Assembly: GCA_019234295.1 (NCBI GenBank)
Contig: JAFALK010000018.1
Location: 29,450 to 93,449, forward strand
Origin: Roseateles sp.
Lineage (GTDB): Bacteria; Pseudomonadota; Gammaproteobacteria; Burkholderiales; Burkholderiaceae_C
DNA length: 64,000 nucleotides
Direction of reading: 5' to 3'
This document shows positions 31,580-42,189 of the stretch, piece by piece; positions within the stretch are counted from its first letter, which is position 1; the number at the start of each line of letters is the position of its first letter. The notes beneath the pieces are model-generated. The model was not told the origin of the DNA and made no database searches. It saw only the letters and a program-made list of their open reading frames with translations. Made by a program: the position numbers and the translations under genes.

Positions 31580-32290
31580 ATGCCCGCCCACAAACGCATC
31601 TTGCTCAAGCTCTCCGGCGAAGCCCTCATGGGTGACGATGCCTACGGCATCAACCGTGCCACCATCGTGCGCATGGTGCAGGAGGTGCGCGAGATCACGG
31701 CGATGGGCGTCGAAGTGGCGGTGGTGATCGGTGGCGGCAACATCTTCCGCGGCGTGGCCGGCGGCTCGGTCGGCATGGACCGCGCCACGGCCGACTACAT
31801 GGGCATGCTGGCCACGGTGATGAACTCGCTGGCGCTGGCCGACACCATGCGTCAGGAAGGCATGACGGCGCGCGTCATGTCGGCGATTGCCATCGAGCAG
31901 GTTGTCGAGCCCTATGTGCGTCCCAAGGCCTTGCAATACCTCGAAGAGGGCAAGGTCGTCATCTTCGCCGCTGGCACGGGCAACCCTTTCTTCACGACCG
32001 ACACCGCCGCCGCCCTGCGTGGCGCCGAGATCGGCGCGGAGATTGTGCTCAAGGCAACCAAGGTCGATGGCGTCTACACCGCCGACCCCAAGAAAGACCC
32101 CTCGGCCACGCGCTATGCGCGCATCAGCTTCGACGAAGCCATCACCAAGAACCTACAGGTGCTCGATGCCACGGCCTTCGCGCTGTGCCGCGACCAGAAG
32201 TTGCCGATCAAGGTGTTCTCCATCTTCAAGCCCGGCGCGCTCAAGCGCGTGGTGTCGGGCGAGGACGAGGGCACCCTGGTCCACGTTTGA
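31580..32290 (+). CDS. pyrH: UMP kinase
   Basis: Bacterial amino-acid-kinase-fold enzyme phosphorylating UMP to UDP. The 236-residue protein starts [18 protein letters not shown] and has [26 protein letters not shown] and [15 protein letters not shown], all typical of PyrH. ATG 31580 is chosen on homology; AGAGGT lies upstream. The upstream open frame crosses the tsf terminator and is not coding. Confidence 0.97.
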   Translation: MPAHKRILLKLSGEALMGDDAYGINRATIVRMVQEVREITAMGVEVAVVIGGGNIFRGVAGGSVGMDRATADYMGMLATVMNSLALADTMRQEGMTARVMSAIAIEQVVEPYVRPKALQYLEEGKVVIFAAGTGNPFFTTDTAAALRGAEIGAEIVLKATKVDGVYTADPKKDPSATRYARISFDEAITKNLQVLDATAFALCRDQKLPIKVFSIFKPGALKRVVSGEDEGTLVHV

Positions 32291-32302
32291 CAGGAACACA
32301 TC

Positions 32303-32863
32303 ATGACGATTGCAGACATCAAGAAGAACGCCGAAGGCAAGATGGCCAAGTCCGTTGAGTCCTTCAAGAACGAACTCCAGAAGATCCGCACTGGCCGCGC
32401 CCACCCCGGCATCCTGGACCAGGTGCATGTGGACTACTACGGCTCCGACGTGCCCATCTCGCAGGTGGCCAACGTGAGCCTGCTGGATGCCCGCACGATC
32501 AGCGTGCAGCCTTGGGAAAAGGGCATGGGCGCCAAGATCGAGAAGGCCATCCGCGAAAGCGACCTGGGTCTCAATCCCCAGGCACAGGGCGACCTGATCC
32601 GCGTGCCGATGCCCGCGCTGACCGAGGAGCGCCGCAAGGACCTGACCAAGGTCGTGCGCCACGCCGGCGAAGAGGCCAAGGTGGCCGTGCGCAACGTGCG
32701 CCGCGACGCCAACGAGCAGGCCAAGAAGCTCACCAAGGACAAGCTCATCACCGAGGACGACGAGCGCCGCTCGAACGAAGACGTGCAGAAGCTGACCGAC
32801 CGCACGGTGAACGAGATCGACAAGCTGATCGCGGGCAAAGAGCAGGAAATCCTGGCCGTCTGA
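32303..32863 (+). CDS. frr: Ribosome recycling factor
   Basis: tRNA-mimicking protein that, with EF-G, splits the post-termination complex. The 186-residue protein has the family features [25 protein letters not shown], and [15 protein letters not shown]. It follows pyrH by 12 bases. The stop overlaps the uppS start by one base (TGATG). Confidence 0.98.
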   Translation: MTIADIKKNAEGKMAKSVESFKNELQKIRTGRAHPGILDQVHVDYYGSDVPISQVANVSLLDARTISVQPWEKGMGAKIEKAIRESDLGLNPQAQGDLIRVPMPALTEERRKDLTKVVRHAGEEAKVAVRNVRRDANEQAKKLTKDKLITEDDERRSNEDVQKLTDRTVNEIDKLIAGKEQEILAV

Positions 32864-33573
32864 TGGCTGCCGAGGAGCTTGCCGTTCCGCGGCACATCGC
32901 CATCGTCATGGATGGCAATGGGCGCTGGGCCAAGAAGCGCTTCTTGCCGCGCTTTTTCGGCCACAAGGCTGGGGTCGATGCGCTGGTCAAGGTCATCGAG
33001 GCCTGTATCGAACGCGATGTTCAGCACCTGACGGTCTTCGCATTCTCCAGCGAGAACTGGAAGCGCTCGGACGACGAGGTCTCGGCCCTGATGGGCCTGA
33101 TCCTGGCGGCCGTCTCGCGCTACCTGCACAAGCTGCATCGGCTGGGCGTGCGTGTGCGCGTGATTGGCGACCGCGACATCGCGCCCAAGCTGAAAAAGGC
33201 CTGGGACGAAGCCGAGGCGTTGACCGCCGGCAATACCAAGCTTCAGCTCAACGTGGCTTTCAACTACGGCGGCCGCTGGGACATCGTGCAGGCGGCACGC
33301 CGGGCGGCAGAGGCCGGCGTGCAGGCTGCCGAGATCACCGAAGCAAAGCTGAGCGAGTTCATGGCGTTGCGCCATGCGCCCGATCCCGATCTTTTCATCC
33401 GCACGGGCGGCGAAGTGCGCATCAGCAATTTCATGCTCTGGCAGGTCGCCTACAGCGAGTTCGTGTTCTCCGACGCGTTGTGGCCCGATTTCTGTGCGAC
33501 TCAGCTCGATGCCGCCATCGCCTGCTTCCGCAACCGCGACCGCCGATTCGGTGGCGTGAAAGAGTCGGCCTGA
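32863..33573 (+). CDS. uppS: Undecaprenyl diphosphate synthase
   Basis: cis-Prenyltransferase that makes the C55 lipid carrier for peptidoglycan and O-antigen. The 236-residue protein has HIAIVMDGNGRWAKKR, FAFSSENWKRS and LFIRTGGEVRISNFMLWQ, containing the catalytic Asp and substrate-binding residues. Its start overlaps the frr stop (TGATG), so translation is coupled. Confidence 0.97.
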   Translation: MAAEELAVPRHIAIVMDGNGRWAKKRFLPRFFGHKAGVDALVKVIEACIERDVQHLTVFAFSSENWKRSDDEVSALMGLILAAVSRYLHKLHRLGVRVRVIGDRDIAPKLKKAWDEAEALTAGNTKLQLNVAFNYGGRWDIVQAARRAAEAGVQAAEITEAKLSEFMALRHAPDPDLFIRTGGEVRISNFMLWQVAYSEFVFSDALWPDFCATQLDAAIACFRNRDRRFGGVKESA

Positions 33574-33574
33574 C

Positions 33575-34414
33575 ATGCTCAAGACGCGCATCATCACCGC
33601 GGCGATCTTGCTGGCCCTGTTGTTGCCGGCCCTGTTCGCCAGCTCGCCCTGGCCCTTTGCTGCACTGACTCTGCTGATGATCGGTGCGGCCGGCTGGGAA
33701 TGGGCGCGCCTGTGCGGTGTCGGCGGTGCCGGTGCTTGGCTGCTCGGTGCGGTGGTCGCCGCGGCCTGCGGCGCCACGTTCATGTTGCTCGGCACCGCGC
33801 CCGCTCCGGCTTGGTGCTGGTGGCTGGCTGGTGCGATCTGGGTCCTCGGTGGTACGTATGCCTTGCGATGCGGCCCCGCCGCCTGGCCCAAACTCGCCTT
33901 GGCGCCTCGCCTCGTGCTCGGCGTGCTGGTCCTGTGGGCGGCTTGGGCCGCGATGAACCAGGCACGCAGTCACGGCCTCAACTACTTGCTCTCGATCTTC
34001 TGCCTCGTGTGGGTGGCCGATGTGGCGGCGTATTTCGGCGGCCGCACGCTTGGACGCAACAAGCTCGCGCCGGCGATCAGCCCAGGCAAGAGCTGGGAAG
34101 GCGTGTGGTCGGGCATGGCCGGCGTGCTGCTGCTGGCCTATGTGTGGACGCACTGGATCGACAAGAGGCTGCCCGTTGATTCACCGAGCCTCTTCGGCCG
34201 CCTGCTCTGGAACCAGCATGGAGCCGTGGTTGCGCTGGAACTGCTATTCCTCGCTGCCATGAGTGTGGTTGGCGATCTGTTCGAATCGCTGATCAAGCGG
34301 GCGGTGGGTGCGAAAGACAGCAGTGGTCTGCTGCCCGGTCACGGCGGCGTGCTCGATCGCGTGGATGCCTTGCTGCCGGTCCTGCCCCTGGCCCTGGCCC
34401 TGAGTTCCCTATGA
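33575..34414 (+). CDS. cdsA: Phosphatidate cytidylyltransferase
   Basis: Inner-membrane enzyme forming CDP-diacylglycerol, the precursor of all phospholipids. The 279-residue protein has about eight hydrophobic segments and the C-terminal CDS signature VVGDLFESLIKRAVGAKDSS with GHGGVLDRVDAL. It starts one base after uppS and overlaps dxr by four (ATGA). Confidence 0.95.
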   Translation: MLKTRIITAAILLALLLPALFASSPWPFAALTLLMIGAAGWEWARLCGVGGAGAWLLGAVVAAACGATFMLLGTAPAPAWCWWLAGAIWVLGGTYALRCGPAAWPKLALAPRLVLGVLVLWAAWAAMNQARSHGLNYLLSIFCLVWVADVAAYFGGRTLGRNKLAPAISPGKSWEGVWSGMAGVLLLAYVWTHWIDKRLPVDSPSLFGRLLWNQHGAVVALELLFLAAMSVVGDLFESLIKRAVGAKDSSGLLPGHGGVLDRVDALLPVLPLALALSSL

Positions 34415-35592
34415 AACGAGTTTCCATCCTCGGCTCGACTGGATCCATCGGTACCAACACCCTGGACGTGCTGGGTCGTCATCCCGATCGTTACGAGGTC
34501 TTTGCCCTCTCGGCGATGAACCGTGTGGACGAATTGCTGGCGCAAGTGCTGCGGTGGAAGCCGCGCCTCGCCGTCATGCCTGACGAGGCGAAGGCTCATG
34601 AACTGCGCGCCCGGCTGAAGGAGGCCGGCAGCAGGACCGAAGTGCTCGGCGGTGCCCAGGCCTTGTGCGACATCGCCTCGCATCCCGGGGTGGACGTGGT
34701 CATGGCCGCCATCGTCGGTGCGGCGGGCCTGGCGCCCGCACTGGCCGCGGCGCGCGCGGGCAAGCGGCTGCTGCTGGCGAACAAGGAAGCCATCGTGCTC
34801 GGCGGCGCCTTTTTCATGCATGCAGTGGAGGAGGGGGGGGCGACGCTGCTGCCCATCGACTCTGAGCACTCGGCCATCTTCCAATGCCTGCCCGAGGACC
34901 GCACGCAGTGGGCTCGGCGCATCGATCACATCGTGCTGACGGCCTCCGGCGGGCCCTTCCGCACCCGCGATCCGCGGACGCTGTCCGATGTCACGCCCGA
35001 GCAGGCCGTGGCCCATCCGAACTGGGTCATGGGCCGCAAGATCTCGGTGGACTCGGCCACGATGATGAACAAGGCGCTCGAGGTCATCGAGGCGCGCTGG
35101 CTCTTCGACCTGAAGCCCGATCAGATCCGCGTGCTCATCCATCCGCAGAGCATCGTCCACTCGATGGTGGTCTGCCGCGACCAATCCGTGTTGGCCCAAT
35201 TGGGCACGCCCGACATGCGCGTGCCTATCGCCTATGGCCTGTCGTTCCCCGAACGCATCACCTCGGGAGCAAGCCGACTTGATCTGCTGGCGGGCAAGGA
35301 CCTGAGCTTCGAAGAGGCCGACGAGCACCGCTTCCCGGGACTCTTCCTGTCCTGGCAGGCGCTGCGCGGCGCGGAAGGCTCGGCGGCCATCCTCAACGCG
35401 GCCAACGAAGAGACGGTGGCTGCCTTCCTTGATCGTGGTCTTCGTTTCGACCGGATCGCGCAAATCAACCGGCAATGCTTGGAAGAGCTGCAAGCCACGC
35501 ACGATGAGGTGGCCAGCGTCGACGGCCTGCTCTCGCTGGACGCGCGCACGCGTCGCCACGCACAAGGCCTGATCGTGAGGGCCACCCGATGA
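34411..35592 (+). CDS. dxr: 1-deoxy-D-xylulose 5-phosphate reductoisomerase
   Basis: NADPH-dependent second enzyme of the MEP pathway, producing MEP. The 393-residue protein has the nucleotide-binding GSTGSIGTNTLDVLGRH, LLANKEAIVLGG, and the metal/substrate region TLLPIDSEHSAIFQC and TASGGPFRT. It overlaps cdsA upstream (ATGA) and rseP downstream (ATGA). Confidence 0.97.
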   Translation: MKRVSILGSTGSIGTNTLDVLGRHPDRYEVFALSAMNRVDELLAQVLRWKPRLAVMPDEAKAHELRARLKEAGSRTEVLGGAQALCDIASHPGVDVVMAAIVGAAGLAPALAAARAGKRLLLANKEAIVLGGAFFMHAVEEGGATLLPIDSEHSAIFQCLPEDRTQWARRIDHIVLTASGGPFRTRDPRTLSDVTPEQAVAHPNWVMGRKISVDSATMMNKALEVIEARWLFDLKPDQIRVLIHPQSIVHSMVVCRDQSVLAQLGTPDMRVPIAYGLSFPERITSGASRLDLLAGKDLSFEEADEHRFPGLFLSWQALRGAEGSAAILNAANEETVAAFLDRGLRFDRIAQINRQCLEELQATHDEVASVDGLLSLDARTRRHAQGLIVRATR

Positions 35593-36956
35593 TCACCACC
35601 GTACTTGCGATTGCCTTCGCGCTGGCCCTGCTGATCGGTTTTCACGAATACGGCCACTACCGCGTAGCCAAGGCCTGCGGCGTCAAGGTGCTGCGCTTCT
35701 CGCTGGGCTTTGGCCGCGTGATCGCACGCTGGAAGCCGGCGGAGACGGAGTTCACGATCAGCGCCATCCCGCTGGGTGGCTATGTGCGCATGCTCGATGA
35801 GCGTGATCCGGATAGCGGCCCTGTGGCGCCCGAGGAGCGCCATCGCGCCTTCAACAATCGCCCGCTGCTGCAGCGCATTGCCATCGTGGCGGCGGGCCCA
35901 CTGGCGAACCTGAGTCTGGCTGCGCTGCTCTTCGCCATCACGGCCTGGATCGGCAGCGAGGAGCCCCGCGCGCTACTTGGCACGCCCGCCGCCGGCTCGC
36001 TCGCGGCCGTCGCCGGCATTCAACCCGGCGATCTGGTCACGGCGAGCCGCGTGGACGGTGGTGAATCAAGCGATGTGCGCTCCCTGAGCCAGTTACAAGG
36101 GCGCTTGCTCGAAGCAGCCATGGATGGAGAGACGCTGTGGCTGCAAGTGAGCGATGCGAGTGGTCACGGCCGCCGCGAGCTGCGGCTGGATACGGCCTCG
36201 TTGGCCGGCAAGGAACTCGACGCCGACGCGGCGCGCACGCTCTCACTACGCCCCTGGATGGAGCCACGGATCCAAGATGTGTCGCCGGGCAGCGCCGCAG
36301 AGCAGGCCGGGCTCAAGGCGGGCGACCGCGTGCTGAGCCTGGATGGCGTGGCGCAATCCGACGAGAGTGGCGTGCGCGAACGCATCCTGGCCGCCGTGGA
36401 CGGCGAGCAGGCTCGCAAAATGCGATGGGTCGTCGAACGTGCAGGCCAGACCCTTGAGCTCGATGTCACGCCCCGCGTGATCGAGGAGGGCGGCAAACGG
36501 GTGCCGCGCGTCGGCGTGCTCTTTCGCAACTCCATTCAGATGGCCGAGGTCCGCTATGGTTTCGGCGAGGGCCTGGCCTACGGCTTGCGCCGAACCTGGG
36601 AAATGGCCTCGCTGACGGTGCGCATGATCGGCCGCATGCTTGTCGGTAAAGCCTCGGTAAAGAACATCAGTGGCCCCATCACCATGGCCGAGTACGCGGG
36701 CCACGCCGCGCAGGCCGGGCTCGTCGTGTACATCGGCTATCTGGCTCTGATCAGCGTCAGCCTGGGCGTGCTGAACCTGCTGCCTTTGCCGATGCTCGAT
36801 GGCGGGATGCTGATGTATTATCTTTTCGAGGGTCTTTCCGGACGCCCCGTCTCTGAACGGTGGCAGCAGCAACTCCAACGCGTCGGCGTCGTGGTCCTGT
36901 TGCTGATGATGGGATTGGCCCTTTTCAACGATGTGACCCGGCAGTTCCTGCACTGA
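35589..36956 (+). CDS. rseP: RIP metalloprotease RseP
   Basis: Site-2 intramembrane zinc protease that cleaves anti-sigma factors and remnant signal peptides. The 455-residue protein has the zinc motif HEYGH at residues 19-23, PDZ domains in the periplasmic part (GSAAEQAGLKAGDRVLSLDG), and the second active-site motif NLLPLPMLDGG near the C-terminus. Start overlaps dxr by four bases. It precedes bamA, linking envelope stress signalling to outer-membrane assembly. Confidence 0.96.
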   Translation: MITTVLAIAFALALLIGFHEYGHYRVAKACGVKVLRFSLGFGRVIARWKPAETEFTISAIPLGGYVRMLDERDPDSGPVAPEERHRAFNNRPLLQRIAIVAAGPLANLSLAALLFAITAWIGSEEPRALLGTPAAGSLAAVAGIQPGDLVTASRVDGGESSDVRSLSQLQGRLLEAAMDGETLWLQVSDASGHGRRELRLDTASLAGKELDADAARTLSLRPWMEPRIQDVSPGSAAEQAGLKAGDRVLSLDGVAQSDESGVRERILAAVDGEQARKMRWVVERAGQTLELDVTPRVIEEGGKRVPRVGVLFRNSIQMAEVRYGFGEGLAYGLRRTWEMASLTVRMIGRMLVGKASVKNISGPITMAEYAGHAAQAGLVVYIGYLALISVSLGVLNLLPLPMLDGGMLMYYLFEGLSGRPVSERWQQQLQRVGVVVLLLMMGLALFNDVTRQFLH

Positions 36957-36983
36957 CGAGTTGCACTGATTCCAGACTTAGGC

Positions 36984-39320
36984 ATGTCCTCTATTTTCAG
37001 ATCGGGAGCGTTTGCGCGCCCCTCAGTCCTGGCTTTGGCCCCTATCGCCGTGGTGGCCGCGTTCCAGCCAGGAACGGCCTTCGCGGTGGAACCTTTCACC
37101 ATCCAGGACATCCGCATCGAGGGCGTGCAGCGCACCGACCCCGGTACCGTCTTCGCGTCGCTGCCCTTTCGCATCGGCGATGCCTACAACGACGAGAAGG
37201 GCGCCGCCGCCCTGCGTGCTTTGTTCGCCACCGGCCTGTTCAAGGACGTGCGCATCAACATCGATGACAAGGCCGTGGTGGTTGTCATCGAAGAGCGGCC
37301 CATCATCGCCAACGTCAGCTTCGTCGGTCTGCACGAATTCGACACCGAGGCGCTGACCAAGTCCTTGAAGGAAGTGGGCATTGGCGAGAGCAAGCCTTTC
37401 GACCGCGCGCTGGCCGACCGCGCCGAGCAGGAATTGAAGCGTCAGTACCTGACCAAGTCTTACTACGCCTCCCAGGTCGCCACCACGATCACCCCGATTG
37501 AGCGCAACCGCGTCAATGTGGTCTTCACGGTGACCGAAGGCGATCCGGCCAAGATCGGCGAGATCCACATCCATGGCAGCAAGGTGTTCTCCGAGAGCAC
37601 GCTGCTGGGCCTGATGGACCGCACCGAGACCGGCTGGCTGACCTGGTACACCAAGACCGATCGCTACTCGCGCACCGCTCTGAACGGGGACCTGGAGACG
37701 ATCAAGTCCCACTACCTGAACCACGGCTACCTCGAGTTCGCCGTGACGGGCACGCAGGTCACGATCTCGCCGGACAAGCGCCGCATCAATCTCGACATCG
37801 CCGTCTCCGAAGGTCAGCAGTACACCGTCACGGCGATCAAGCTCGAAGGCGAGTACTTTGGTCGCGAGGAGGACTTCAAGCGCCTGATCGCACTCCAGCC
37901 CGGCAAGCCCTACAACGGCGACTTGGCCGCCTACACCACGCGCGCCTTCACCGATCTCTTCGGCACCTACGGCTATGCCTTCGCCCACGTCGACGCCCGC
38001 ACCGACATCGACCGTGCCACGGGCCAGGTCGTGGTCACCTTCGTGGCCGAGCCTGCGCGCCGCGTCTATGTGCGCAAGGTGCTGATCTCTGGCAACTCGC
38101 GCACCCGCGACGAAGTCATCCGGCGCGAGTTCCGCCAGTTCGAGTCGGCTTGGTACGACGGCCAGCGGATCAAGGCCTCCAAGGCCCGCGTCGAGCGCAT
38201 GGGCTACTTCAAGGAAGTCACGCCGGACACGCAAGAAGTGCCCGGTGCCCCCGACCAAGTCGACGTGATGCTCAAGGTCGAGGAAAAGCCAACCGGCAAT
38301 ATTCAGGTCGGCGCCGGCTATTCAAGCCAGCAGCGGCTCTCGCTGTCGGGCTCCATCCAGCAGGACAACGTCTTCGGCACCGGCAATTACCTGGGCCTGT
38401 CGGTCAGCACGGCCTACACTGGCCGCCAGCTCGTGCTGTCTACCGTGGACCCGTATTTCACGGTGGATGGCGTCTCGCGCGGCGTCGACGTGTTCTATCG
38501 CACGATCAAGCCCTTCAACACGCTGGGCGAGCAGTACGAGCTGATCAGTCATGGTGCTTCGCTGCGTTTCGGCGTGCCCTTCTCCGAGATGGACACGGTG
38601 TTCTTCGGCGCCGGCTACGAGAGTACGGCCATCAGCACCAGCCACGGCCTGCCCAACAGCTACCTGCTGTATTCGCAGGAATTCGGTCGCGTCAGCAAAT
38701 CCTTCCCGCTGACCATCGGCTGGCAACGCGACAGCCGCGACAGCATCGTCTCACCTATGGCCGGCAAGTACCAGCGTGTCAACCTGGAACTGAGTCCGGA
38801 AGGCGAGGCGCGCTACATGCGGGCCAATCTGCAGTACCAGCAGTTCTTCCAGGCCACGAACAAGATTACGGTCATGTTCAACAGCGAGCTCGGCTGGGGC
38901 GAAGGCCTGGCCGGTCGCCCGTACCCGATCTTCAAGAATTTCTACGCCGGCGGCCTGGGTTCAATCCGCGTCTTCGAGGCTGGAACCCTGGGCCCGGTGG
39001 ACGTCACGGGTTCCTACAGCGGCGGTAACCGTCGCCTGAACCTCAATACCGAGGTTTATGTCCCTGTGCCGGGCGGCGGCAACGACAAGACCTTCCGCCT
39101 GTTCGGTTTCGTCGACGGCGGCGGTGTCTGGGGCCCCAACGCCAAGCTCAACTGGACCACGCTCGAGAGCGGCAGCGACATGATCCGGGTGTCCACCGGT
39201 GTTGGCCTGTCCTGGGTTTCGCCCATGGGCCCGCTGCGCCTGTCCTACGGGACGCCGATCCGCAAGGATCAACACGATAGAATCGAAAGATTCCAATTCC
39301 AGATCGGGACTGCATTCTGA
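36984..39320 (+). CDS. bamA: Outer membrane protein assembly factor BamA
   Basis: Central beta-barrel insertase of the outer membrane. The 778-residue protein has a signal peptide ending near AFA-VEP, five POTRA domains (first: FTIQDIRIEGVQRTDPGTV) and a C-terminal 16-stranded barrel. VRGF-type loop 6 is replaced by a variant around IRVFEAGTLGP, and the chain ends in phenylalanine (FQFQIGTAF), as expected for a barrel. BamB and BamD are encoded elsewhere in the window. Confidence 0.96.
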   Translation: MSSIFRSGAFARPSVLALAPIAVVAAFQPGTAFAVEPFTIQDIRIEGVQRTDPGTVFASLPFRIGDAYNDEKGAAALRALFATGLFKDVRINIDDKAVVVVIEERPIIANVSFVGLHEFDTEALTKSLKEVGIGESKPFDRALADRAEQELKRQYLTKSYYASQVATTITPIERNRVNVVFTVTEGDPAKIGEIHIHGSKVFSESTLLGLMDRTETGWLTWYTKTDRYSRTALNGDLETIKSHYLNHGYLEFAVTGTQVTISPDKRRINLDIAVSEGQQYTVTAIKLEGEYFGREEDFKRLIALQPGKPYNGDLAAYTTRAFTDLFGTYGYAFAHVDARTDIDRATGQVVVTFVAEPARRVYVRKVLISGNSRTRDEVIRREFRQFESAWYDGQRIKASKARVERMGYFKEVTPDTQEVPGAPDQVDVMLKVEEKPTGNIQVGAGYSSQQRLSLSGSIQQDNVFGTGNYLGLSVSTAYTGRQLVLSTVDPYFTVDGVSRGVDVFYRTIKPFNTLGEQYELISHGASLRFGVPFSEMDTVFFGAGYESTAISTSHGLPNSYLLYSQEFGRVSKSFPLTIGWQRDSRDSIVSPMAGKYQRVNLELSPEGEARYMRANLQYQQFFQATNKITVMFNSELGWGEGLAGRPYPIFKNFYAGGLGSIRVFEAGTLGPVDVTGSYSGGNRRLNLNTEVYVPVPGGGNDKTFRLFGFVDGGGVWGPNAKLNWTTLESGSDMIRVSTGVGLSWVSPMGPLRLSYGTPIRKDQHDRIERFQFQIGTAF

Positions 39321-39832
39321 TGAAGAGCACGATGTTCAAGGCCGTTATCACCGCGGCTCTCCTGTCCATGTCGGTCATGGCCGCACAGGCCCAGGAGCAA
39401 ATCAAGATCGGCTACGTGAATGGCGAGCGCGTGATGCGCGAATCCAATCTGGCCAAGGCCGCGCAGGCCAAGCTCGAGGCCGAATTCGGCAAGCGCGAGA
39501 AGGAACTGACCGAGATGGATCAGCGCCGCCGCGGGATGGCCGAGAAGCTCGAGAAGGATGCTGCCACCTTGTCCGACGCCCAGCGCAAGGCGCGCCAGCG
39601 CGAGTTCGACGACCTCAACGTCGACTTCCAGCGCAAGGGCCAGGCCTACCAGGAAGACCTGAACCGCCGCAAGAACGAAGAGCTGCAGAACATCAACGAG
39701 CGCGCCAACCGCGTGATCAAGCAGATCTTCGACGCTGACAAGTACGACCTCATCATCCAGGACGTCGCTTTCGTGAGCCCCCGTGTGGACATCACCAAGA
39801 AAGTGATCGACGCCCTGAACGCCCAGAAGTGA
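39320..39832 (+). CDS. skp: Periplasmic chaperone OmpH/Skp
   Basis: Trimeric chaperone that carries unfolded outer-membrane proteins through the periplasm to BamA. The 170-residue protein has a signal peptide ([14 protein letters not shown]), the strand [15 protein letters not shown], then a long charged coiled-coil rich in Glu, Lys and Arg. It starts on the last base of the bamA stop codon. Confidence 0.94.
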   Translation: MKSTMFKAVITAALLSMSVMAAQAQEQIKIGYVNGERVMRESNLAKAAQAKLEAEFGKREKELTEMDQRRRGMAEKLEKDAATLSDAQRKARQREFDDLNVDFQRKGQAYQEDLNRRKNEELQNINERANRVIKQIFDADKYDLIIQDVAFVSPRVDITKKVIDALNAQK

Positions 39833-40878
39833 TCGCAGAGACGACCCTCGGAGAAATCGCCGCCACCCTGGGCGGCGATCTTCTTGGTGAGGCCGCTTTG
39901 CGCGTGACGCGCATCGGCCCTTTGGAGTCGGCGGATGCCGGCACCATTGCCTTCCTAGCCAATCCGCGCTACGCGAGCCAGCTCGCCGGCACCCAGGCCA
40001 CTTGCGTGATCGTGGCGCCGGCTTCTGCCGAGGCCGCTGCGGCCCGCGGTGCGGCCATCGTCACACCCGACCCCTATCTGTACTTCGCCCGGCTGAGCCA
40101 ATGGTGGGCGGCACGCGTGCGCCCGCTGCCTCCGGCTGCCATCCATCCGAGCGCGGTGGTTGCTGCGGACGCGCAGATCGCCGCAGGCGTGGACATTGGT
40201 CCGCTGGCGGTTGTCGAGAGCGGTGCCGTCATCGCCGAAGGTGCCCGGATCGGCTCGCACACGGTGATCGGCCGCAACGCCCGGGTCGGCGCCGGCACGC
40301 GCATCGCTGCCAATGTCAGCATCGCCTTCGATTGCGTGCTCGGCGAGCGCTGCATCGTGCACAGCGGCGTGGTCATCGGGGCTGACGGCTTCGGCTTCGC
40401 GCCTGCCAAGGGCTCGAGCGGGCCGGAATGGGTCAAGATCGAGCAACTCGGCGCCGTGCGAGTGGGCGACGACGTCGAGATCGGCGCCAACACCTGCATC
40501 GACCGCGGCGCGCTCGAGGACACCGTGATCGGCAACGGCGTGAAGCTGGACAACCTGATCCAGATCGGCCACAACGTGCGCATCGGCGATCACACGGTCA
40601 TTGCCGCCTTCACCGGCATTGCTGGCAGCGCCGTGATCGGGCGGCACTGCCTGATCGGCGGTGCAGCGCGTATCCAGGGCCATATCGAGATCTGCGACTC
40701 GGTCACCGTCTCCACCTGCACCTTCATCAGCCACTCAATCAAGAAGCCCGGCAACTACAGTGGCGCCTACCCCTTCGAAGAAAACGCCAGCTGGGAAAAA
40801 AACGCCGCCACACTACGCCAGCTCTACCCGCTGCGCCAGCGCGTGCGCGCCTTGGAAAAGAAAATCGACCCATCATGA
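39829..40878 (+). CDS. lpxD: UDP-3-O-(3-hydroxyacyl)glucosamine N-acyltransferase
   Basis: Third enzyme of lipid A synthesis. The 349-residue protein has an N-terminal uridine-binding domain ([11 protein letters not shown]) and a left-handed beta-helix built of hexapeptide repeats, with [12 protein letters not shown] and [15 protein letters not shown] near the active-site histidine. It starts with GTG 39829 overlapping the skp stop (GTGA). Confidence 0.96.
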   Translation: MIAETTLGEIAATLGGDLLGEAALRVTRIGPLESADAGTIAFLANPRYASQLAGTQATCVIVAPASAEAAAARGAAIVTPDPYLYFARLSQWWAARVRPLPPAAIHPSAVVAADAQIAAGVDIGPLAVVESGAVIAEGARIGSHTVIGRNARVGAGTRIAANVSIAFDCVLGERCIVHSGVVIGADGFGFAPAKGSSGPEWVKIEQLGAVRVGDDVEIGANTCIDRGALEDTVIGNGVKLDNLIQIGHNVRIGDHTVIAAFTGIAGSAVIGRHCLIGGAARIQGHIEICDSVTVSTCTFISHSIKKPGNYSGAYPFEENASWEKNAATLRQLYPLRQRVRALEKKIDPS

Positions 40879-41315
40879 ACATCCACGACATCCTCAAGAA
40901 GCTGCCGCATCGCTACCCCATCCTGCTGGTGGATCGGGTGCTGGAAGTCGTCGATGAAGGCAAGCGCATCCGCGCGATCAAGAACGTCTCGATCAACGAA
41001 CCATACTTCGTTGGCCATTTCCCGCACCGTCCCGTCATGCCGGGTGTGCTGATCATCGAGGCGCTGGCGCAGGCCGCGACCTTGCTCGCGCTGTACGCTA
41101 ACCCCGATGTCGTGCTGGACGACAAGACGGTGGTCTATTTCGGCGGCATCGACAATGCTCGCTTCAAGCGCCCCGTTGAGCCGGGCGACCAGTTGCTGCT
41201 GGACGTGACGCTGGAGCGGGCTAAGGCCGGCATCTTCAAGTTCTCGGCCAAGGCCTGGGTCGGCGACCAGGTCGTCACCGAAGCCGATCTGATCTGCACG
41301 ATGCGCAAAGTATGA
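40875..41315 (+). CDS. fabZ: 3-hydroxyacyl-[acyl-carrier-protein] dehydratase FabZ
   Basis: Dehydrates 3-hydroxyacyl-ACP in fatty-acid elongation and competes with LpxA/LpxD for substrate. The 146-residue protein has [15 protein letters not shown], the catalytic His in [11 protein letters not shown] and catalytic Glu in [12 protein letters not shown] 40875 overlaps lpxD by four bases; earlier parts of the frame are inside lpxD. Confidence 0.97.
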   Translation: MNIHDILKKLPHRYPILLVDRVLEVVDEGKRIRAIKNVSINEPYFVGHFPHRPVMPGVLIIEALAQAATLLALYANPDVVLDDKTVVYFGGIDNARFKRPVEPGDQLLLDVTLERAKAGIFKFSAKAWVGDQVVTEADLICTMRKV

Positions 41316-42091
41316 CCGTCCACGCCACGGCCATCGTCGATCCGTCCGCGGAACTCGATTCGTCGGTCGAGGTCGGTGCCTATTCCGTGATCGGCCCGCA
41401 CGTGAAGATCGGCGCCGGCACGGTCGTGGGCCCGCATTGCGTCATCGAGGGCCATACGACGATCGGACGGGACAATCGCTTCTTCCAGTTCAGCTCGATC
41501 GGTGCTGCCAACCAGGACAAGAAGTACGCGGGCGAGCCCACGACGCTGGTCATCGGCGACCGCAATACCGTGCGCGAGTTCTGCACCCTCAATGTGGGCA
41601 CCGTGCAAGATCGCGGCGAGACCAGGGTCGGTAACGACAACTGGATCATGGCCTACTGCCACCTCGCGCACGACGTGGTGCTGGGCAACGAGTGCGTGCT
41701 GGCCAACGGAGCCACGTTGGCCGGGCACGTCGTCGTGGAAGACTGGGTGACGATCGGCGGCCTCACTGGTGTGCTGCAGCGCATGCGCATCGGCGCGCAC
41801 GCGATGGTCGGCTTTCAGGCCCATGTGTCGCAGGACATCCCACCCTATATGACGGTAGACGGCAACCCGCTGGCCGTGCGCGCGGTCAATCTGGTGGGGC
41901 TTCGGCGCCGTGGCTTCAGCGAGGAGCAGATCAAGGTGATCCGACAGATGCACAAGCTGCTCTACCGCGACGGCCTCACGCTGGAGCAGAGCGTCGCGGC
42001 CATCGGCGAGCTGCGCGGCCAGGGGGCCGACGAGGACGTCCGGGGCATGCTCGACTTCATCGCGGCGTCCACTCGCGGTATCGTTCGCTGA
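41312..42091 (+). CDS. lpxA: UDP-N-acetylglucosamine acyltransferase
   Basis: First enzyme of lipid A synthesis. The 259-residue protein is a hexapeptide beta-helix ([40 protein letters not shown] repeats) with a C-terminal helical domain ([18 protein letters not shown]). It overlaps fabZ by four bases. Its stop codon shares a base with a 32-codon ORF that leads into lpxB. Confidence 0.96.
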   Translation: MTVHATAIVDPSAELDSSVEVGAYSVIGPHVKIGAGTVVGPHCVIEGHTTIGRDNRFFQFSSIGAANQDKKYAGEPTTLVIGDRNTVREFCTLNVGTVQDRGETRVGNDNWIMAYCHLAHDVVLGNECVLANGATLAGHVVVEDWVTIGGLTGVLQRMRIGAHAMVGFQAHVSQDIPPYMTVDGNPLAVRAVNLVGLRRRGFSEEQIKVIRQMHKLLYRDGLTLEQSVAAIGELRGQGADEDVRGMLDFIAASTRGIVR

Positions 42092-42189
42092 TGACGGATG
42101 CACGGGCCGCAGCGACGGGCCGCCCCAGGCAAGGCCCGACCCTCTTGGAGGGTCGCACGTCTTACCCGGCGAGCGGGGCATCGGCATGA
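42091..42189 (+). CDS. Possible 32-residue ORF bridging lpxA and lpxB
   Basis: The ORF begins [15 protein letters not shown] on the last base of the lpxA stop (TGATG) and ends on the lpxB start (ATGA), so ribosomes could pass from lpxA through it to lpxB without leaving the mRNA. It contains a perfect hairpin GACCCTC-TTG-GAGGGTC (42138-42154). Nothing in the peptide suggests a function; it may be only a coupling device or a chance frame. Confidence 0.35.
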   Translation: MTDARAAATGRPRQGPTLLEGRTSYPASGASA